In this document: positions 1 to 8,881 of the stretch, one piece after another | How the letters are laid out: each line of letters begins with the position of its first letter | How positions within the stretch are numbered: the first letter of the stretch is position 1 | Assembly (NCBI GenBank): GCA_005954745.1 | Contig: CP040679.1 | Span: 62,001-126,000 of the forward strand | Source: Halostella pelagica | GTDB lineage: Archaea > Halobacteriota > Halobacteria > Halobacteriales > Natronoarchaeaceae | Direction: 5' to 3' | Length of the DNA: 64,000 bases | Translations under genes and position numbers: made by a program | Notes under the pieces: generated by a model | What the model saw: the letters and a program-made list of their open reading frames with translations, nothing else | Told to the model about the DNA's origin: nothing | Database searches by the model: none

Positions 1-185
1 ACGCCGAAGACGACGAGTGGCTCACGATGCGCGAAACGCGGGCGTACCGGGACGTCCTCAATATTGCTGGTGTGGATGTCGAACTGTACACACCCCCAGG
101 TGACCACTTCTTTTTCACCGAGGAGCCATGGTTCGAGCGAACCGTGAATCAAACTGTGGACTTCATAGATCGAGTTGAGTCCTGA
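1..185 (+). CDS. Alpha/beta hydrolase, C-terminal fragment (cut by window edge)
   Basis: The frame beginning at base 3 is open and ends at TGA 183-185, giving the last 60 residues of a protein whose start lies outside the window. Near the end it reads YTPPGDHFFFTEEPW followed by an amphipathic helix. This resembles the last strand and helix of alpha/beta-hydrolase fold enzymes, where the catalytic histidine lies in a G-[DS]-H-F turn. The seryl nucleophile would be upstream and cannot be seen, so thioesterase, esterase or dienelactone hydrolase cannot be told apart. The family call rests on a short stretch only. Confidence 0.5.
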   Translation, partial: AEDDEWLTMRETRAYRDVLNIAGVDVELYTPPGDHFFFTEEPWFERTVNQTVDFIDRVES

Positions 186-521
186 TACGCACACACTGAA
201 CGTCTGATCTGCTCTTCTCGGCCTGAAAACAACACCATGTGAAGAGATACACAACACCCGTTCTGCTTCGTGAGATATCACCGACAATTGCCGGAGACTC
301 GATTTCTCGAACGGTGATTCACTAGCTGGGATCAGCAACTCCTCTCGGCCTCGGACCCGCTCAACCAACTTTCCTTTCAGATGCTGTCTCGCCGTCGTTT
401 GAGTACCCAGAGATCCCCGGCTGTAGCCGAACCGATTTGTGGGCTAGGGACACGAAAACGCCTTCAGGCGGTACGTAGCGAAAGAAACACCGGTACCGTT
501 CTGCCTCTATCGAGACTATTT
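186..521. other. Gene-free stretch between convergent genes
   Basis: About 335 bp between the hydrolase stop and the end of the RND transporter gene. The short open frames in it have no haloarchaeal codon bias, no plausible promoter and no recognisable protein. I see no RNA gene or clear repeat. The two flanking genes converge, so it should hold only their 3' untranslated ends. Confidence 0.6.
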
Positions 522-3098
522 TCAGCGGAGGTATCGGTCTCGAACCACGAGGAGAGATGGTAACACCGTGACACAGCTAACGAAGGCAAAGATGATACTC
601 AACCCAGTCACGAGGCCGAATCGGTGAAGCGGGGGGGAGAGTGCGAGTGCGAGGACGCCAAATCCCGCTGCCGTCGTCGCTGCACTCCCGAGTAGCGCAC
701 CGCCAGTCCCAGTAACTGCAGCGACAAGCGACTCGTCAAGCGACGCTTGGCGCTTCCGCTCGTCGACAAATCGTTCCCCGAGGTGGATGCTGTAGTCGAC
801 GCCGAGTCCGATCGCCAAACTGGTGATGACGACGGTCTCGCTGTTGAACGGGATGTCGAGTAGCGCCATGGTGCCGAGCAACCACGCGAGCGCGAGGAGG
901 ACGGGGATAAGTACCACGACCGCGAGCCCCGGCGCTCGGTACCGCCACCAGTATAGGCCAAGAAGGAATGTCAAGATGACACCCAGCGTCACGGCAAACC
1001 CTTCGACGAGCGTCTCGAACAGGGCACTTTGGACGACAGCGGTAACGACCGGCCCACCTGTCGCAACAGTTGTCACCGGTGCGTTCGCTTCGATACCTGT
1101 CGCGACCTGCCGCACGTCGCTGGCAATCGATTGGGCGGCCGCGTCGGTCTGAACACCGACGATCAACCTGGCTGTCGCATACGACCCGTTCTCAGTTCGA
1201 TAGAGGACTGTTGACGCCTGACCGGGAGCGGCGGAGTACACGAGATCGTAGACTTGCGCGACGTCTTTGTCCGGGAGGCCATCACCATCCAAGTCTCGCG
1301 CGTTAATCGCGTTGGCGACGGTCTGATTCTCGGCCGCGACAGACCGGAGGACAGTGGCCGGACTCTCGACGGCGGCCGTGCCGTCCGAGTGCGTGGCGAT
1401 CGTTCCATCCCGGCTTGTATACTGCGAGGTATCGTCGGTCGCAGTGAGCAGTGCCGGCGCGGTCACGTTCCCGCGGATCAGTATCTGGGTCTCCGATCCC
1501 TGCCCGCGCTGACGGAAGTTGTCGCTCAGGTACCCGAGGTTCTCTCGAACGTCGTACTCGGCTGGCGCGAACGGTTCCGGAAGCGACTCCATCCACTCTG
1601 GAGCGTCCTCCGGCAGGAAGTCCGCCTGGTTAAACTCCGTATCCAAGCCAGTCGCACCGTAGGCACCTGCAGAAGCCACCACCAGTGAGACGACGAGAAC
1701 GGCGATCGGTGCCCGTCGTGAGAGGGCCGCAGTACCCGAGAGCACACGGCGAATCGGCCCTGAACCGACCCCGAACGCCGGCTGCTGGCGGTCACGCCCG
1801 AGTCGAGCGAGGAGTTGTTCGACTTCGAGTTTGACGGCTGGAACGAGTGCTACGAAGACGACGAACATCGCGACGATACCGGCCGCACTCAGGAGCGCGA
1901 AGTCCTGTATCGATCCGAGTGGGCTAGCGTAGTTCGAGAAGAATCCAATGCCGGTCGAGAACGCAGCAGCGGCCAGCGCAACGACAACACCGGCGATTCC
2001 TACCCGCATTGCAGTGGCCGGGTTCCGTCGGCCATCGGACTCGGTATCGGTGTCGGGTTCTCCTGTTCGCGCCTCGCGGTAGCGCATGACGACGTGGAGC
2101 GAGTAGTCGATACTCAGTCCGATGAGCAGGAACGGGACGGCGATGAGTATCGAACTGGACGGGATCCCGAGCCAGCCCTGGATACCCTGGAGCCACACCA
2201 TCACCACGCCGATCCCGAACAGACTGATAAGCACGTCAACCACGTCGCGATACGCGATACTGAGGACGGCAAGCAGGAGGACGAGAGCAACGGGGGTGAT
2301 GATGAGAAAGCTATCGCCGATAGCCTGTGAGGACGCCTCGTCGATGATACCCTGTCCGAAGACGAACGCGTCGTCGAAGCGTTCGTCTACCAGGGAGGCG
2401 ATAGCCACTTGCGCATCGTACGCCTCCTGGGTTTCGCTAGCTCCGCCGCGTTCGTTAGATTGGAAGACGAGTGTCAGTCTCGCGTCGGCGCTCGTTGCGC
2501 CGGGTTCGTAGTCCGATGGCAGGAACGCAGTCGGGTCACGGTCAGGAGGGGTCGAATTCGAATCGAGTACCCGCGTGAGTAGTGAATCAACCTCCTCATC
2601 TGAGCGCGACTCAAGCGCCTCGATCTGCTGATCGAGTGTCGGCGCTGGTGGCTGTCCGTTCTGACTGGTGGTAGCTGTGTCGTGTGAGCCGTTCCCCGTC
2701 GTTTGGGCGTCGAAGTATGCCCTCGTCGCCACGATATTCTCAAGGCCGCGAAGCCCCGCCTCCGTTCGGAGCGTCGTGTTGATGGCTTCGGTCTCCCGTA
2801 TCCCCTGCTGAAGTCGGAGACTCTGCAGAAGTGACTCGCGGGAGAGGACATCTCCACCTTCCGCTTTGACGACTATCTGTGTAACCACCGCATCGTCCGT
2901 TTCGTACGTCGATTCGATCTCCTCGAGTGCGAGTTGTTCCTCGGAGTCGATGCCCGCCTGACCGCCTGCGCCGTCTTCACTGGTGCCGACCACCGCGCCA
3001 GCGCCGACGATCGCCGTGAGGACGAGCAACAGGACGATAATGGGTTTGCTCCGCGAGATGAGCGCGTCCGCGTATCGGGACGGGAAACTCCGTTTCAT
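522..3098 (-). CDS. RND superfamily (MMPL-type) membrane transporter
   Basis: An 858-residue membrane protein built as an internal duplication, typical of MMPL/HpnN-like RND permeases. There is one helix at about 18-38, a large extracytoplasmic domain to about 260, then a helix bundle carrying GLSIDYSLH (327-335). A second single helix at about 465 and a second outer domain follow, then a C-terminal bundle with GLGVDYSIH (764-772). The paired G-x-x-x-D-Y motifs mark the two proton-relay halves of this superfamily. Such proteins export lipids or hydrophobic compounds using an ion gradient; the substrate here is unknown. The start MKRSFPSRY places a short basic cytoplasmic segment before the first helix. 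No partner gene is adjacent, so it is probably monocistronic. Confidence 0.9.
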   Translation of the reverse strand: MKRSFPSRYADALISRSKPIIVLLLVLTAIVGAGAVVGTSEDGAGGQAGIDSEEQLALEEIESTYETDDAVVTQIVVKAEGGDVLSRESLLQSLRLQQGIRETEAINTTLRTEAGLRGLENIVATRAYFDAQTTGNGSHDTATTSQNGQPPAPTLDQQIEALESRSDEEVDSLLTRVLDSNSTPPDRDPTAFLPSDYEPGATSADARLTLVFQSNERGGASETQEAYDAQVAIASLVDERFDDAFVFGQGIIDEASSQAIGDSFLIITPVALVLLLAVLSIAYRDVVDVLISLFGIGVVMVWLQGIQGWLGIPSSSILIAVPFLLIGLSIDYSLHVVMRYREARTGEPDTDTESDGRRNPATAMRVGIAGVVVALAAAAFSTGIGFFSNYASPLGSIQDFALLSAAGIVAMFVVFVALVPAVKLEVEQLLARLGRDRQQPAFGVGSGPIRRVLSGTAALSRRAPIAVLVVSLVVASAGAYGATGLDTEFNQADFLPEDAPEWMESLPEPFAPAEYDVRENLGYLSDNFRQRGQGSETQILIRGNVTAPALLTATDDTSQYTSRDGTIATHSDGTAAVESPATVLRSVAAENQTVANAINARDLDGDGLPDKDVAQVYDLVYSAAPGQASTVLYRTENGSYATARLIVGVQTDAAAQSIASDVRQVATGIEANAPVTTVATGGPVVTAVVQSALFETLVEGFAVTLGVILTFLLGLYWWRYRAPGLAVVVLIPVLLALAWLLGTMALLDIPFNSETVVITSLAIGLGVDYSIHLGERFVDERKRQASLDESLVAAVTGTGGALLGSAATTAAGFGVLALALSPPLHRFGLVTGLSIIFAFVSCVTVLPSLLVVRDRYLR

Positions 3099-3374
3099 TG
3101 CTCACCGACACCGCTTCGTATTCGAGTGATCTGTGACGTCGAGGTGGGCTGACAGACAGGTGAATTCGACTCGCTCATTGTCACACTCTCCGTGCGTGCC
3201 TCATAAGGAACGATGGAGGCCTCCCACAACGTGGGACAACCGCAAAGTTCGGCTGACCGCTGGAAGCGGTTTCGTAACTAGACAACTGAACAGGCCACTC
3301 TGAATGAAACAGACGACGTAGGTGGGCTGTATGGGATGCTATCTGAGCAGTTCTGACCGAACGAGTAGCAGCGG

Positions 3375-3653
3375 CTACTGTCCGTAGAGCCCGTATATCA
3401 TGACGAGGAAGCCGCCACAAGCGATGAGGCTCTCGAAGAGCATCCCTTGGACACTTGGAATGCCGAAGATGTGGTGAAGAATCCCGACCAGAAACGTCCC
3501 GATAGTGATGACCATGAGACCTACTGCGAAGTACTGGAGTCCCTCGATCTGCGTTCGTTGATAGGCTCGATACGCTAATAGGGAGACGACACCCCCGAGG
3601 ACTAACGCGGCGATTTTGACGATTCCGAGTAGGATGATAATACTGTCAGTCAT
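3375..3653 (-). CDS. Small three-helix membrane protein (DUF7521-like)
   Basis: A 92-residue hydrophobic protein with three likely membrane helices at about 5-27, 35-58 and 66-90, and a histidine pair (LHH) after the second. Its ATG overlaps the stop of the upstream winged-helix gene (ATGA at 3650-3653), so the two are translationally coupled. Pairs of a winged-helix regulator and a three-helix protein of this size are common in haloarchaea; my memory places this protein in a domain of unknown function, without a search to prove it. The coupling suggests that the membrane protein senses or signals to the regulator, which is inference. No catalytic motif is visible. Confidence 0.75.
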   Translation of the reverse strand: MTDSIIILLGIVKIAALVLGGVVSLLAYRAYQRTQIEGLQYFAVGLMVITIGTFLVGILHHIFGIPSVQGMLFESLIACGGFLVMIYGLYGQ

Positions 3654-4102
3654 GATTCTTTCTTCATCTCGGACCAGAACGTCGCCATACGGTCCTCTGC
3701 ATCCTCGTCCGGTCGTTCGACGGAGATGGTGAATTCGTCGTCGTCGATGCTGATCGAGATATCCGTGAAATCCCGTTCGTACAACGTGGCGTTCGGTCCG
3801 TCACGGCGGACTTCAGTGTACTCTTTGACGAGAGCGGCCTCACGGAGTCGCTCAAGTTTGCGATACACTGTCGAACTCGGCAACCCGCATTCGTTGCAAA
3901 GTGTGGTTGCGGATTTCGGCTCGGTCAATGTCGTGAGTATCGCTCTGCATTTACTGTCTTCGAGCGATTGGAGGACTACTGAAACGGGCGGATCGGCGTC
4001 ATCCGTTGAGGGACCCTGAACCATGTCGGTTGCTGTCCGAGTCGCGTTCGACCGTGACGGGATAAGCGAGAGCCGGTTTGGGTCGATGGATTCCTCAGTC
4101 AT
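3650..4102 (-). CDS. Winged helix-turn-helix transcriptional regulator
   Basis: A 150-residue soluble protein. Residues 40-112 form an ArsR/MarR-like winged helix: three helices ending in the recognition helix GLPSSTVYRKLERL (73-86), then a beta wing with VRRDGPNATLYE. The C-terminal 40 residues are acidic. The open frame extends upstream to 4294, but that extension is basic and lacks haloarchaeal composition; the ATG at 4102 begins MTEESIDPNR and is preferred. It is the first gene of a two-gene unit with the overlapping membrane protein. Its target is probably its own promoter and unlinked genes, which cannot be judged from the sequence. Confidence 0.8.
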   Translation of the reverse strand: MTEESIDPNRLSLIPSRSNATRTATDMVQGPSTDDADPPVSVVLQSLEDSKCRAILTTLTEPKSATTLCNECGLPSSTVYRKLERLREAALVKEYTEVRRDGPNATLYERDFTDISISIDDDEFTISVERPDEDAEDRMATFWSEMKKES

Positions 4103-4250
4103 TCGGATATCGCGTTCTCCAATTCGTCTCGATTCGGAGACGGGTACTCTATCAGTTAGCTTTGTCTTGTGACTATGGGAGTATAGGGGTATCGGGTGTT
4201 CCCAGATAGTTGGACTAGCGGGACAGCCGATACGGTAGCCGTTTTGTCCC

Positions 4251-5570
4251 CTACTTTCCGTCGTGACATTCTGATTCCGTCGGGGAGTCGACACTGATAT
4301 CGAATTCTTCCGGGTCGATATCGTTCATCGCTGGAAGGCGACGTAACCGCGGCCGTGCTGCATAGAAGAGGCTCACGAACCCGAGCAGCAACCCGGCTAC
4401 CGCCATCGTGTTCAGCGTCCCGATCACGCTACCTACCACACCGCCAAGCAAGGCACCTATCGGTAACGTGAGCGTCGATGCGCTACCGGTGAGTGAAGCG
4501 ACACGACCGAGCAGATGGTCCGGTGTGACCGTCTGTTCGAGCGTTCCCCCCATCACGGCAGATATCCCGGCAGGGAGCCAGGCGAGGGCGAACAGTCCGA
4601 CGGCAAGAGACGGCCACGGAGCGTACACTGCTCCGAGCCACAGGAGGCAACCGGCGGCAGAGCCGATGACCTTTACGTGACCGAACTTCACGGTCTCCAG
4701 TTTCGACGCGATAGCGGCGCCCAGTGCCCGTCCGACGCCAAGCGCTCCGAGCATCGCTCCGAACAGGGCCGGTCCGCCCCGGATGTCCGCGAAACTCGGC
4801 AGGACTGCGAGCGTCATCCCGGTTCCGAAGTTCACGACCATCGTCGCGAGCGTCATTTCGACGAACACCGTTCCGCGCAGACATCTGAAGCCATCGGCCA
4901 TGTCGGAGAGATATCCGGACACGTCGATTTCGCGGGGGTCTTCGACCTGGTTTTCGGTCGGTGGAACCCGGACGCCGACGAACAAAAGCGCCGCAACGAC
5001 GAACGTAACCGAATCCAGCACGAAGATCGATGCTGCCCCGATGAAGGCGATGAGTAGCCCACCGACTGCCTCGAACAGCATATCTAACCCGTTGAGGGTG
5101 AACGAGAACGCTGAATTGGCACGTGTCAACTGGTCGTCGGAGACGATCCGGGGGAGCACTGCACTCTGTGCCGGATAGACGAACTGGTTCAACAGAGCGA
5201 GCGGCGGAATCGTAACCAGGAGAAGTTCCACCGTAAGGTGTCCCGTGTACGCCGCAACGGGAAGCGAGAGGATCGCAATCGCCTGGACGATCTGTATCGA
5301 CACGAGCGCGCGAATAACGGGCCACCGATCGACGAGAGGCCCAGAGAGGAACTGCAACACGAGCGGGAGGAGCAACAGCGACTCGGCAATGCCGGTGTAC
5401 ACAGTCGATCCTGTAAGGTCGTACACTAGCCACATCGCTGCGACGGCGTAGAGACTATCGCCGGCGTTCGTCACCAGTCGCCCGAACAGGAGCCGCAGGA
5501 AATCCCGGTTTTTCCGGAGCGACGGATAGCTTCGGTCCTCCGCCTGCGCTGACTCGACGTGGTCACTCAT
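4251..5570 (-). CDS. MFS transporter
   Basis: A 439-residue major facilitator with about 12 membrane helices. It starts LRKNRDFLRLLFGRLVTNAGDSLYAVAAMW, the usual first helix of the MFS_3/enterobactin-exporter-like branch, and has the loop 2-3 motif SGPLVDRWPV (G-x-x-x-D-R). The start at 5570 (MSDHVESAQ) is chosen over an in-frame start at 5660 because the extra residues are proline- and arginine-rich, and AGGGG lies a few bases before this ATG. The substrate is unknown; this branch mostly exports drugs or siderophores. It overlaps the doubtful 73-codon frame 5563-5784 by 8 bp. The next gene downstream is a separate winged-helix gene. Confidence 0.88.
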   Translation of the reverse strand: MSDHVESAQAEDRSYPSLRKNRDFLRLLFGRLVTNAGDSLYAVAAMWLVYDLTGSTVYTGIAESLLLLPLVLQFLSGPLVDRWPVIRALVSIQIVQAIAILSLPVAAYTGHLTVELLLVTIPPLALLNQFVYPAQSAVLPRIVSDDQLTRANSAFSFTLNGLDMLFEAVGGLLIAFIGAASIFVLDSVTFVVAALLFVGVRVPPTENQVEDPREIDVSGYLSDMADGFRCLRGTVFVEMTLATMVVNFGTGMTLAVLPSFADIRGGPALFGAMLGALGVGRALGAAIASKLETVKFGHVKVIGSAAGCLLWLGAVYAPWPSLAVGLFALAWLPAGISAVMGGTLEQTVTPDHLLGRVASLTGSASTLTLPIGALLGGVVGSVIGTLNTMAVAGLLLGFVSLFYAARPRLRRLPAMNDIDPEEFDISVDSPTESECHDGK

Positions 5571-6138
5571 CCTCGTGACCCCTGTGAATGTCTGGTCGGG
5601 CGCTCGTCCCGCCGGTCGGTGTAGAAGTCCGGCCACTCCGTCTCCCGTCAAGCGCGACAATCGGGTGGTCGAACGTGGTTACCGCTGGCTGTACGTCAAC
5701 TGGAGTCGGAGCGGACTGCAGACCGATCGCGTCTCCAGCGTCGTCCTGACCACAGAGGACCAGGAACTCGGTAGGTGTCGGCATATGCGTGCGTGTGTTC
5801 TACTGAAGGAGTTGCGACTACGGAACACGTAGTGAAGCGACCCGGGTGCTGCTGCTATCCGACCTATTGCGCGGCGGGGCGCGGGTGGGGATCAAAAACC
5901 GGCCGAAGGTCGAGCCAGTGGGTCATATGCCGCTACTCTCTGGATATGAATCGTTTTAGTACTTATATCTCCCGGTCAAATGAGACGAGTAGCCGGTCAC
6001 CGATACTCAGTAGCAAGACGTACCCGCCAGAACGAACCGGGAGTTGGTCGTGAACGCTCTCCAATGTGGCCATCACAGACTCCTCCCCGATGAGACAACC
6101 GCTAGGCAACGATCGGCCGCAGTTTTCGGGGCGGGTTC
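5571..6138. other. Mostly gene-free stretch upstream of the MFS gene
   Basis: About 570 bp between the MFS start and the end of the ATPase gene. One frame on the minus strand (5563-5784, 73 codons, MPTPTEFLVLCGQDD...) ends 8 bp inside the MFS gene. It could be a small upstream gene, but its third-base composition is weak and I recognise nothing in it. The AT-rich piece around 5940-5990 has no properly placed start. No RNA or repeat was recognised. Confidence 0.45.
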
Positions 6139-7518
6139 TCAGAACACCTCTAACACGTCCTCGATCGAGAATAGTTGGATATCATCCCGGTCAGCGGCCG
6201 CCTCCAGCAGGCTCTGGCGGAACCCGCTCCGCGAGAACAGACAGTACTCGTGGTCGGTGTCGTTTCCGCGCGGCGACCAGCGGATCGCCTCGACATCGTT
6301 CTCTAGGTCACTCAACACGTCGTACCCCATTGGACTGCCCGTGAATTTGCACTCGCCGACGACCATCGTCGAGTCCGTGGTGAGACCGACAACGTCGACC
6401 TCTCGTTCCTGATACCACCAACGTCCGACGCGGTCGAACGTGTATTCGTCGTACAGGTCATACGTCGCCGTCCGGCACAGTTCCTCGAACTTCGGACTGA
6501 CGAAGTCGGGGAGTTGCGGCGCGATCAGTTCCTCGTAGGCGTCGTCACCCGCGCGGTCGTACTTGTCGCCCTGCCCGTAGACGAACCGAAACCAGAACCT
6601 AAACAGCGCGTCTTTCAGTTTGTACTGTCCGCGGCGGGATTTCGCCGGGTTCTCCGTCACGGGCACCGCGCGACGGACGATCTCCAGGTCCTGCAGGTTC
6701 TTCAGATAATTGCTGATCTGGTCGGAGTCCACGCCGGCGGCCTGTGCGATCTCGTTGGACGACTCCTTGCCGGCGGCGATCGCCTTCAATATCGCGAAAT
6801 ACCGGTTGGGTTCCTCTAACTCGGTTCGAAGGACGTACTCGGGTTCGTCGTGGAGGAATCCCCGTCTGGACAGAACGGCGTCGTGAATGGTGTGTCGCAG
6901 CGGTTGGCCGTCGTCGACCGCCTGCAGGTAGTGCGGCGTCCCGCCGAACACACCCCACGCAAGCACCCGTTCTTCCGGGTCGTAGGCGGAGAAAAACTCC
7001 ATCGCGGCGTCGAACCCTAACTCCTGCAACTGGAGTCGCATATCGAACCGACCGTGGAGCGGGCTTCCACCCGACATCACTGTCTCTTTCATCATGCTGA
7101 TCGAGGAGCCGATCACGACCAGCGTGACGGCTGTGTCGTCGAACTCGTGGTCCCACAGTCGCTGCACGACCGAGGGTAAACTCTCGTCGCCTTCGATCAG
7201 GAACGGGAACTCGTCCAGTACGACCACGGCGTCTCGTTCCCCGAGATATCCGAGGAGGTCCTCCCACTCGCGGCGAATCCGATCGACGCCCGGAAAGACA
7301 TCTCTGGCCTCGTCGACGAAGTCGGCGAGTTGCACCTGTCTGGTCGTCTCCGTCGCCTGATAGTGGACGACGTCGTCGCGCCCGCGGATCGACTGTTCGA
7401 CCAGTTCCGTCTTTCCGACCCGCCGCCGTCCCCAGACCGCGATCAGTGACGGCTCGTCCCCGTCGTACCGCAATCGGAGCGCTTCGAGTTCCGCCTCCCT
7501 GTCGATGAATTCGGTCAT
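6139..7518 (-). CDS. Archaeal AAA ATPase with DUF234 C-terminal nuclease-like domain
   Basis: A 459-residue protein of the archaeal ATPase family. The Walker A loop is GRRRVGKT (30-37) and Walker B is VVVLDEFPF (98-106). A winged helix follows in the middle (EIAQAAGVDSDQISNYLKNL). The C-terminal DUF234 part has EVDVVG (373-378) and ECKF (389-392), the spacing of a PD-(D/E)xK nuclease core. Such ATPases are widespread in archaea, often in genomic islands, and their role is unsettled; ATP-dependent DNA binding or cleavage is proposed for relatives. The gene stands alone. A perfect 8-bp inverted repeat 50 bp before the start suggests autoregulation through the internal winged helix (inference). 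Confidence 0.9.
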   Translation of the reverse strand: MTEFIDREAELEALRLRYDGDEPSLIAVWGRRRVGKTELVEQSIRGRDDVVHYQATETTRQVQLADFVDEARDVFPGVDRIRREWEDLLGYLGERDAVVVLDEFPFLIEGDESLPSVVQRLWDHEFDDTAVTLVVIGSSISMMKETVMSGGSPLHGRFDMRLQLQELGFDAAMEFFSAYDPEERVLAWGVFGGTPHYLQAVDDGQPLRHTIHDAVLSRRGFLHDEPEYVLRTELEEPNRYFAILKAIAAGKESSNEIAQAAGVDSDQISNYLKNLQDLEIVRRAVPVTENPAKSRRGQYKLKDALFRFWFRFVYGQGDKYDRAGDDAYEELIAPQLPDFVSPKFEELCRTATYDLYDEYTFDRVGRWWYQEREVDVVGLTTDSTMVVGECKFTGSPMGYDVLSDLENDVEAIRWSPRGNDTDHEYCLFSRSGFRQSLLEAAADRDDIQLFSIEDVLEVF

Positions 7519-7971
7519 TGTCCCTCACGTCACTCCGCCTCGATATAATCGTTGGGTAATTCAAAATAGGGTATTTTTGAATACCCTAATTCCCGATACG
7601 CCGTCCGCGTCGGTGGTGAAACCCAAAGAGGAACGATTAACCGACTCTCGGTACATCCGTAACGTTCTCTCGGAGGCTAGTGATGAATGCGAAGCGGGCA
7701 CGGAGGAAACTGTCGAGAGTGGCGGAAGAACCATCCCGATGCCCGGCTAGCCGAGATCAGAACGAAGCAATGGCGTCGATAGGCACAGTCAGAGAGAAGA
7801 TCGGCTACGGAAAGGACACGTTCGTCGAGTATCGGAACGAGACTTACCTGATGCAATACGCCGAGTCACCGTGTTGAGGATCGCTTCCGTCTCCCGGACA
7901 GTCGCCGTAACTCCGAGAACGGTGGTTCGGGCCGCCGAACCCGGCGATTTCCGCTGCTAACAGGCGGACAT
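7519..7971. other. Intergenic region with operator; one doubtful small frame
   Basis: The stretch holds the promoter of the ATPase gene and the palindrome listed separately. A plus-strand frame 7683-7877 (ATG preceded by GGAGG at 7672-7676) would encode 64 residues ending KDTFVEYRNETYLMQYAESPC. It is not acidic and resembles nothing I know. It may be a decayed gene or chance, and I do not call it. Confidence 0.4.
7568..7587. promoter_or_regulatory. Perfect inverted repeat upstream of the ATPase gene
   Basis: AGGGTATT-TTTG-AATACCCT: 8-bp arms around a 4-bp spacer, 50 bp upstream of the ATPase start codon. The position suits an operator at or just upstream of the core promoter. It is followed by no T-tract on the relevant strand and is too AT-rich for a strong terminator. 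Confidence 0.5.
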
Positions 7972-8184
7972 CTACCTGTCTTCCGGTCGCTCTATCACCA
8001 GTGAAACCGAGATAGGCTTGGTCACGTTAGAGAGCAGGGCGTCTTCGATCTTCTGTTCGTCTATCTCTCGGACGACCCCTTTTACCAAGAACCGGACCTG
8101 TCGCGCCCCTTCGCTCTCCCGTTCGAGTTCGAAGTCCTGTATCTCGGAGTTTCGAAGGTCGATAGTCACTTTCTCCGTTTCCAT
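7972..8184 (-). CDS. Small hypothetical protein, 70 residues
   Basis: The frame starts METEKVTIDLRNSEIQDFELERESEG and ends LVIERPEDR. It alternates charged and hydrophobic residues in a way expected for a small beta-rich fold with a central helix (EIDEQKIEDALLSNV). It is acidic and has haloarchaeal codon use, which supports a real gene. I do not recognise the family. The neighbours, an ATPase gene on the same strand and a PadR gene diverging, do not suggest a function. Confidence 0.6.
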   Translation of the reverse strand: METEKVTIDLRNSEIQDFELERESEGARQVRFLVKGVVREIDEQKIEDALLSNVTKPISVSLVIERPEDR

Positions 8185-8376
8185 AGGTGTTCCTCAACGT
8201 GAAACACCATAGATAGTAGACCCAATCTTTGCGGTATACTCCGTACTGCAGTTTCAATTAGATGAGCGTTCGAACCCCTACCGGGTCCGAACCGCCCAGC
8301 GGCAGTGAGATAGCGTTTTTATCCCAAGTAATTAAGTACGGACATGTTGATATCATAATATCGGAGTGCAAATACT

Positions 8377-8682
8377 ATGTACGATCTAACCGGGTTCCAA
8401 CGCGATCTGCTGTACACGGTCGCAGGACTGGACGAACCGCACGGACTCGCTATCAAAGAGGAGATGGAAGATTACTACGAAAAAGAGGTTCATCACGGAC
8501 GACTGTATCCGAATCTCGACACGATAGTGGAGAAAGGACTGGTAAACAAGAGTGAAAAAGACCGGCGGACGAACGAGTACCAGTTGACGAACCGTGGCCG
8601 GCGGGAGATCGAGGACCGACAGAAATGGGAGCGACAGTACCTCTCCGAGGAGGAATACACGGACGCCGTCGTCTCCGAGTAG
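8377..8682 (+). CDS. PadR family transcriptional regulator
   Basis: A 101-residue winged-helix protein. The start, MYDLTGFQRDLLYTVAGL, followed by helix GLAIKEEMEDYYEKEVHHGRLYPNLDTIVEKGLV, is typical of haloarchaeal PadR-like proteins; the tract H-x-x-R-L-Y-P-x-L-D lies on the recognition helix and wing. The C-terminal helix is short (RQKWERQYL), as in the small PadR class that dimerises through it. The ATG at 8377 is preceded by the AT-rich run ATCATAATATCGG. It probably represses its own gene and possibly nearby targets; the multi-PAS kinase gene begins 200 bp downstream but has its own leader. Confidence 0.85.
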   Translation: MYDLTGFQRDLLYTVAGLDEPHGLAIKEEMEDYYEKEVHHGRLYPNLDTIVEKGLVNKSEKDRRTNEYQLTNRGRREIEDRQKWERQYLSEEEYTDAVVSE

Positions 8683-8881
8683 TGCGGACAACGGGGTTCC
8701 CGATAGTCGCCCTGAAAGTCCAGTATCCCACCCGGACCGGATAGAATGGACACGGTCGAACGGATCGAATACTGCAGTAGGTAGTTTCGGGGGATGCCGT
8801 CTATCGCCTGTTTTCAGCGTACACCGACCGTGTTACCCGGCGGCGTCAGACGTTTATGGATTCATTTCGTTACTTGGCTCC

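Noticed and set aside
3222-3236. TCCCAC-AAC-GTGGGA hairpin downstream of the small membrane-protein gene
   Set aside because: It lies about 140 bp after the stop, has no T-tract and a short stem, so a terminator call is not supported.
5563-5784. 73-codon minus-strand frame overlapping the MFS start by 8 bp
   Set aside because: Weak third-base GC and no recognisable domain; kept only as a remark in the intergenic entry.
7683-7877. 64-codon plus-strand frame with GGAGG seven bases before its ATG
   Set aside because: Not acidic, no family recognised, and in the promoter region of the divergent ATPase gene; chance SD-like words are common.
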